A stretch of 17,307 nt of DNA from Candidatus Levyibacteriota bacterium (GTDB lineage: Bacteria; Patescibacteriota; Microgenomatia; Levybacterales; UBA12049). Position 1 is the first letter of the stretch, and each line of letters opens with the position of its first letter. The stretch is taken from the NCBI GenBank assembly GCA_903872785.1, contig CAIQLZ010000099.1:1-17307 (forward strand), written 5' to 3'. The position numbers and the translations under genes are program-made. This document shows, piece after piece, positions 13,459 to 17,307 of this stretch. The notes below the pieces were generated by a model. It did no database searches. It had not been told where the DNA came from and saw only the letters and a program-made list of their open reading frames with translations.

Positions 13459-13727
13459 TGACAGAAAAAATATCAAAACATATTCTTTATTACATATCGC
13501 TTATTATTATACTTAGCCTTAGTTTTTTGCTGGCATATACCAGTTCGGACAGGGGTTTTCAAATTGGCGTAATTATTGCGACTACTTTTTTCTACGTATT
13601 GTGGGGCATTTTGCATCACCTTATTAATCACGACTTACATATAAAAATTGTGCTAGAATATGTACTTATTGGCGCTTTTGGTTTAACAATTATATTTTTC
13701 CTTTTAAGTGTAAACGGTAACTATTAG
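13458..13727 (+). CDS. Small three-helix membrane protein
   Basis: Not recognised. It is an 89-residue hydrophobic protein with helices at about 8-26, 33-55 and 62-84, joined by short loops (SSDRG; NHDLH), and almost no soluble part. Histidines near the second loop (HHLINHDLH) are the only conspicuous polar cluster inside the membrane region and might bind metal, which is speculation. A one-base overlap with the CAP gene stop and a Shine-Dalgarno suggest translational coupling, so the two may form one membrane complex. The rmlA gene follows 17 nt later; no terminator is seen between them, so read-through into the sugar genes is possible. Confidence 0.7.
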   Translation: MTEKISKHILYYISLIIILSLSFLLAYTSSDRGFQIGVIIATTFFYVLWGILHHLINHDLHIKIVLEYVLIGAFGLTIIFFLLSVNGNY

Positions 13728-13744
13728 ATTAAAGAAATTATAAT

Positions 13745-14485
13745 ATGAAAGGAGTTGTTTTAGCGGGAGGCCTAGCAACAAGACTTAGGCCTTTGACATG
13801 GGTTACGAATAAGCATTTACTGCCCATTTACAATAAGCCAATGATTTATTATCCGTTGGAGGCTATGGCGCGAGCCGGAATTAAAGATGTTCTCCTTACT
13901 TCATCTTCTGATCATTCAGGTCATTTCGAAAGTCTTCTTAAAACAGGTGAAAATTTTGGTCTCAGAATGTATTTTGCTATTCAGAAAAATCCCAAAGGAG
14001 GAATTCCGGAGGCAATTTATTTAGCAAAAGATTTTGCAAAAGATGATAATCTTATGGTTATTTTAGGAGATAATATTTTCAATTTTAATTTAAAGAAAAC
14101 AATTTCGGAATTTAACAAGGAAAAAAAAGGAGCTATTGTTTTCGGGGTAAAAATACCTACACAGTCCAAGCAATACGGGGTAATAGAAATTGATAATAGC
14201 GGAAAAGTTATTTCTATTGAAGAAAAACCGGATAACCCCAAATCGGACATAGCTCAAACCGGTGTATATATGTATGACAAGCGCGTATTTTCTTTTATAA
14301 AAAATCTTAAGCCATCAGCAAGAGGAGAATTGGAAGTAACCGATTTGAATAATCAATATTTAAAAGAAGGTACTTTGAAATGTCAGCTTATAGATTGGTG
14401 GATAGATGCAGGAACATCCTTCGATGAGCTATTAAGAGCGAATAATTTAGTTGCGGAAAAAGTAAAAAATGGAGAGCTGCAATAA
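13745..14485 (+). CDS. rmlA: Glucose-1-phosphate thymidylyltransferase (short RmlA type)
   Basis: Cytoplasmic enzyme joining dTTP and glucose-1-phosphate to dTDP-glucose, the first step to dTDP-rhamnose. The nucleotide-binding start is canonical: MKGVVLAGGLATRLRPLT (1-18), then LLPIYNKPMIYYPLEA (25-40). Further motifs: LGDNIF (107-112, metal-binding Asp), EEKP (159-162), RGELEVTD (193-200) and WWIDAGTSFDELL (218-230). At 246 residues it lacks the C-terminal extension of the roughly 290-residue E. coli enzyme and belongs to the short class. The ATG at 13745 directly follows a TATAAT, too close to serve as its own promoter. It heads a five-gene nucleotide-sugar run. A related short nucleotidyltransferase with a different nucleotide is possible, but rmlB and rmlD nearby support this role. 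Confidence 0.9.
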   Translation: MKGVVLAGGLATRLRPLTWVTNKHLLPIYNKPMIYYPLEAMARAGIKDVLLTSSSDHSGHFESLLKTGENFGLRMYFAIQKNPKGGIPEAIYLAKDFAKDDNLMVILGDNIFNFNLKKTISEFNKEKKGAIVFGVKIPTQSKQYGVIEIDNSGKVISIEEKPDNPKSDIAQTGVYMYDKRVFSFIKNLKPSARGELEVTDLNNQYLKEGTLKCQLIDWWIDAGTSFDELLRANNLVAEKVKNGELQ

Positions 14486-14496
14486 ATATTATTATA

Positions 14497-15039
14497 ATGA
14501 ATCAATGGAGAGCTGTTTCGCAAAAATCCGTATTTAAGGCAAAACTTTTTAATGTTAAGGAGATAGTTTTTAGAAACAAAAATGGAATAGAAAAAATTCA
14601 TCACATTGCCGAAAGAAATACCGTTGTATCGGTTTTTCCGTTGACAAATGCATACGACATTTATTTAATTTCTGAATACAGATACATGTTGGGGAAGATA
14701 GCCCTGGAGGCAATAGCGGGACATGTAGATAAAAAAGAAAGTGCTATTGCGGCGGCAAAAAGAGAACTAAAGGAAGAAGCCGGAATAAGCGCAAACCAGC
14801 TTGAAGAAATAGCCAGGATTGAAATGTCGGGAAGTGTTTTTAAAAATAAAGCACATCTTTTTTTGGCAAAAGGTTTAGAATTTGGGGAAACTGATTTAGA
14901 TGATGATGAGGAGATATCGGTAGTAAAAATGCCATTAGAGCAAGCTGTAGAAAAAGTTATGACGGGAGAAATTAACCATGCGTCCAGCATGATAGGAATA
15001 TTGATGCTTGATAAATTAAGGAAAGAGAAAAAATTATGA
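14497..15039 (+). CDS. NUDIX hydrolase (ADP-ribose pyrophosphatase-like)
   Basis: A 180-residue hydrolase of nucleoside diphosphates linked to another group. The Nudix box is perfect: GHVDKKE at 75-81 and RELKEEAGI at 89-97, fitting Gx5Ex7REUxEExGU. The N-terminal strands and the AIAGH entry to the box resemble the NudF/ADP-sugar pyrophosphatase branch. It lies between rmlA and rmlB; its TGA overlaps the rmlB ATG, so it is made with the rhamnose enzymes. It might hydrolyse a nucleotide sugar and so tune the pool, or simply be housekeeping. Substrate cannot be read from sequence. No rmlC-like (3,5-epimerase) motif is present, so it does not replace that enzyme structurally. Confidence 0.88.
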   Translation: MNQWRAVSQKSVFKAKLFNVKEIVFRNKNGIEKIHHIAERNTVVSVFPLTNAYDIYLISEYRYMLGKIALEAIAGHVDKKESAIAAAKRELKEEAGISANQLEEIARIEMSGSVFKNKAHLFLAKGLEFGETDLDDDEEISVVKMPLEQAVEKVMTGEINHASSMIGILMLDKLRKEKKL

Positions 15040-16049
15040 AACTTTTAGTTACGGGCGGAGCGGGGTTTATCGGATCGAACTTTATTCTTTATTGGATGAA
15101 GAATTATCCGCAAGATAAGATTGTCAACCTGGATATTCTTACTTATGCCGGTAATCTGGAAAATCTTAAAGCAGTTGAAAAAAACCCTAATTATACATTT
15201 GTGCACGGGAGTATTTGCGATTTAAAAGTTGTTGAGGAAGCTATGGATGGAATTGATTGCGTTGTACATTTTGCGGCAGAAAGTCATGTGGACAGATCGA
15301 TTTTAAATCCCTCAGATTTTATTATGACCAATGTTGTTGGTACACAAGTTTTATTGGATGCTGCATTAAAGTGTAATATTAAACGTTTTTACCATGTTTC
15401 ATCAGATGAGGTTTACGGTAGCCTTGATCTTGATGATAAGAGTAAATTTAATGAACGAACTAATTATAATCCCAGAAGTCCTTATTCGGCAAGTAAAGCT
15501 GCTTCAGACCATTTAGTGAGAGCATATCATGAGACCTATGGTCTTCCGATTACGATTACTAATTGCTCGAATAATTTTGGGCCGTATCAATTTCCGGAAA
15601 AGTTTATTCCGTTGGCAATAACGAATATTTTAGAGGGCAAAAAGGTTCCGGTGTATGGAGACGGTTTGTACGTAAGGGACTGGCTTTATGTCACAGATCA
15701 TTGCCGTGCGATAGATCTGGTTTTAAATAAAGGCAAAATTGGGGAAACATATTTGGTAGGCGGAATGACTGATAATGTTTCCAATTTGGAAGTGGTTAAA
15801 AAAATATTAAAGATCATGGGAAAAGATGAGTGTGCCATTGAATATGTTAAAGATCGACTAGGTCATGATCGTCGTTATGCTGTTGATTGGTCAAAGATTC
15901 AAAAAGAATTGGGATGGAAGCCTCTTCATGATTTTAATGAATGGCTAGAGAAAACGGTTCAATGGTATAAAGAAAATGAAAATTGGTGGAAAGATGTTAA
16001 AACAGGTGAATATAAAAAATATTACAAAGAACAATATGGAAAATTATGA
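15036..16049 (+). CDS. rmlB: dTDP-glucose 4,6-dehydratase
   Basis: NAD-dependent extended short-chain dehydrogenase turning dTDP-glucose into dTDP-4-keto-6-deoxyglucose. At 337 residues it is close to the family's length (about 350). NAD site GGAGFIG (7-13); HFAAESHVDRS (78-88); active-site SSDEVYGSL (122-130), with the Asp-Glu pair specific for dehydratases; Tyr150 and Lys154 in YSASK; and NNFGPYQFPEKFIPLAI for substrate binding. An AGGAAAGAG just upstream acts as Shine-Dalgarno. ATGA overlaps join it to the NUDIX gene before and rmlD after. Identification is firm. Confidence 0.95.
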   Translation: MKLLVTGGAGFIGSNFILYWMKNYPQDKIVNLDILTYAGNLENLKAVEKNPNYTFVHGSICDLKVVEEAMDGIDCVVHFAAESHVDRSILNPSDFIMTNVVGTQVLLDAALKCNIKRFYHVSSDEVYGSLDLDDKSKFNERTNYNPRSPYSASKAASDHLVRAYHETYGLPITITNCSNNFGPYQFPEKFIPLAITNILEGKKVPVYGDGLYVRDWLYVTDHCRAIDLVLNKGKIGETYLVGGMTDNVSNLEVVKKILKIMGKDECAIEYVKDRLGHDRRYAVDWSKIQKELGWKPLHDFNEWLEKTVQWYKENENWWKDVKTGEYKKYYKEQYGKL

Positions 16050-16933
16050 AGATTTTGGGAACTGGATTAACGGGATTAATCGGATCAAGAATTGTCGAGG
16101 TCCTGAAAGAAAAATACGAATTCGAAAATTTAAGTAGAACTTCCGGAATAGATATAGCCGATAAAGATCAGATATTAGAAAAAATAAAAGCTTCTGATGC
16201 TCAAATCATTCTTCATTTGGCAGGAAAAACAGATGTTGATAGCTGCGAATTAGATAAGTCTTTGTTGCAAAATGGGGAAGCTTGGAAAATAAACGTTGAA
16301 GGAACAAGAAATATTTCAAATGCTTGTTTGCAGACAAATAAAAAACTCATTTATATGTCGACGGATTTTATTTTTGACGGAATAAATCCGTCTGCTGGGG
16401 GATATACCGAAGAAGATATTCCAAATCCGATCAATTGGTATGCACAAACAAAATATGAAGGAGAGAAAATTGTTCTAAGCCTGAACTCCCCCAGGATTAT
16501 TATTCGTACGGCCTATCCTTATAGGGCTAATTTTGTAAAACTAGATTTTTTTAGGGCAATTTTAGGAAAATTGCAGGATGGAAAATTTGTACTGGCAATT
16601 ACCGACCAAACTTTTACGCCGACATTTATTGACGATATCGCTTTTGCTTTAGATGTTCTTATCGGCAATAATTCTCAAGGGATATTTCATGTTGCGGGAA
16701 GTCAAAGTTTAACTCCATATGCTGCCGCTTTATTGATTGCGGAAACTTTCAATTTTGATAAAGATTTGATATCAAAAACTACCGGAAAAGAGTTTTTTAA
16801 AGACAGAGCGCAAAGACCTTTTCAATTAACTCTAAGAAATGATAAAATACTGAAATTGGGTGTCCGAATGAGAACTTTTAAGGAAGGGCTTGAAGAAGTC
16901 CTAAGGCAAACTCAGGACAACAAAAAAATATGA
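16046..16933 (+). CDS. rmlD: dTDP-4-dehydrorhamnose reductase (RmlD family)
   Basis: NAD(P)H-dependent reductase for the last step to dTDP-L-rhamnose. It has 295 residues. The Rossmann start reads GTGLTGLIGSRI (5-16); LHLAGKTDVDSCE (57-69) is the RmlD-type segment; YMSTDFIFDG (103-112) gives Ser105/Thr106/Asp107; Tyr132 and Lys136 in NWYAQTKYEGE are the catalytic pair. FTPTFIDDIAFALDVL is the usual substrate-side motif. The start overlaps rmlB and the stop overlaps the dehydrogenase gene, both as ATGA. The epimerase RmlC that should act before it is not in the window, so either it lies elsewhere or the final sugar differs. Close relatives include MAT2B-like reductases, but the context favours RmlD. 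Confidence 0.87.
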   Translation: MKILGTGLTGLIGSRIVEVLKEKYEFENLSRTSGIDIADKDQILEKIKASDAQIILHLAGKTDVDSCELDKSLLQNGEAWKINVEGTRNISNACLQTNKKLIYMSTDFIFDGINPSAGGYTEEDIPNPINWYAQTKYEGEKIVLSLNSPRIIIRTAYPYRANFVKLDFFRAILGKLQDGKFVLAITDQTFTPTFIDDIAFALDVLIGNNSQGIFHVAGSQSLTPYAAALLIAETFNFDKDLISKTTGKEFFKDRAQRPFQLTLRNDKILKLGVRMRTFKEGLEEVLRQTQDNKKI

Positions 16934-17307
16934 CGATAACTTTTGTTGGACATGGATACGTAGGACTGGTAACAGCTTCTGTTTTCGCAGATTTAGGTAA
17001 TACCGTGTGGGTTATTGGACATACAAAGGAAAAGATAGAAAATCTTAAAAAAGGCAGATTACCCATTTATGAACCGGGACTTGAAGAAATTGTAAAAAGA
17101 AATGTTCAGGCAAAAAGACTGTTATTTACTTTGGACTACAAGGAATCCATTCCGAACTCAGATGCAGTTTTTATAGCAGTTGGTACTCCTTCAGGCCCAA
17201 CAGGCGAAGCTGATCTGTCAGTTGTTTGCGAAGTTGCCAAGAAAGTAGGAGAAAACTTAGAAGGATATACAGTAGTTGTAACGAAAAGTACAGTGCCGGT
17301 AGGAACA
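16930..17307 (+). CDS. UDP-glucose/GDP-mannose-type 6-dehydrogenase, 5' part only
   Basis: The first 126 codons of a gene cut by the window end. The family oxidises a nucleotide sugar at C6 to the uronic acid using two NAD+. Visible: Rossmann start TFVGHGYVGLVTASVFADLG (4-23), EKIENLKKGRLPIYEPGLEE, DAVFIAVGTPSGPTGEADLS, and KSTVPVGT at the cut, all typical of UDP-glucose or UDP-ManNAc dehydrogenases. The end of the second strand reads VWVIGHT where the family usually has an acidic residue that holds the NAD ribose. The active-site cysteine would be in the missing part. The ATG overlaps the rmlD stop (ATGA), so it belongs to the same operon. Substrate undetermined. Confidence 0.88.
   Translation, partial: MTITFVGHGYVGLVTASVFADLGNTVWVIGHTKEKIENLKKGRLPIYEPGLEEIVKRNVQAKRLLFTLDYKESIPNSDAVFIAVGTPSGPTGEADLSVVCEVAKKVGENLEGYTVVVTKSTVPVGT

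Noticed and set aside
13739..13744. TATAAT touching the rmlA start codon
   Set aside because: Transcription would start inside codon 3 and lose the conserved MKGVVLAGG start. Similar TATAAT strings at 5948-5953 (prfB) and 14493-14498 (NUDIX) have the same problem; likely AT-rich start context.
14661..14990. 109-codon minus-strand frame inside the NUDIX gene
   Set aside because: Entirely opposite a gene with a perfect Nudix box; shadow frame.
1..17307. CRISPR arrays, insertion sequences, attachment sites, rRNA or tRNA genes
   Set aside because: No regularly spaced repeats, transposase, integrase or RNA-gene motifs were seen; the excisionase-type HTH gene alone is not evidence of a mobile element.

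Overview
The window is AT-rich bacterial DNA, densely packed with short genes. Many encode small proteins with one membrane anchor that I cannot name. The mix (an RF2 without frameshift, a very short TsaB half fused to TsaC, FtsEX with a coiled-coil cysteine-peptidase hydrolase, a dTDP-rhamnose cluster, several leaderless-looking promoters) suggests a small-genome Patescibacteria/CPR bacterium, probably Microgenomates-like. That placement is inference from gene style, not from a marker phylogeny. TGA serves as a stop codon in several genes and RF2 is present, so the code is standard (table 11).

Layout. 1-264: no confident gene; an open minus-strand stretch may be a gene relic. 265-1738 (+): undecaprenyl-diphosphatase uppP, then a membrane-anchored PPC-domain protein. 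1791-4222 (-): a probable operon, read from 4222 downwards, of a small histidine kinase, a stand-alone receiver, an unrecognised 96-residue protein and a membrane-anchored polysaccharide deacetylase. 4279-5952 (+): an exported protein with a double-psi-barrel-like C-terminus, a small helical protein and a small anchored protein. 5955-6959: prfB. 7004-10990: an anchored OB-like protein, ftsE, ftsX, a secreted coiled-coil/C39-like cysteine peptidase and a Thr-Pro-rich stalk protein. 10977-12593: tsaE, an excisionase-type HTH gene and a TsaC-TsaB fusion (t6A tRNA modification). 12607-13727: a CAP-domain membrane protein and a three-helix membrane protein. 13745-17307: rmlA, a NUDIX hydrolase, rmlB, rmlD and the 5' part of a UDP-sugar dehydrogenase gene cut by the window end; NUDIX/rmlB/rmlD/dehydrogenase are joined by ATGA overlaps.

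The common theme is the cell envelope: lipid-carrier recycling, glycan deacetylation, FtsEX-controlled wall cleavage, and nucleotide-sugar supply. Two core translation functions (RF2, t6A) sit among these genes.

Most notable: (1) the TsaC-TsaB fusion; (2) a perfect 10-bp inverted repeat bracketing the promoter of the HTH gene inside the t6A cluster, a likely autoregulatory operator; (3) FtsEX paired with a C39-like hydrolase that carries a six-cysteine segment; (4) a recurrent -10 element placed 5-7 nt before ATG, suggesting leaderless mRNAs for leading genes while internal genes carry Shine-Dalgarno sequences; (5) a NUDIX hydrolase translationally coupled to rhamnose genes, with no rmlC seen.
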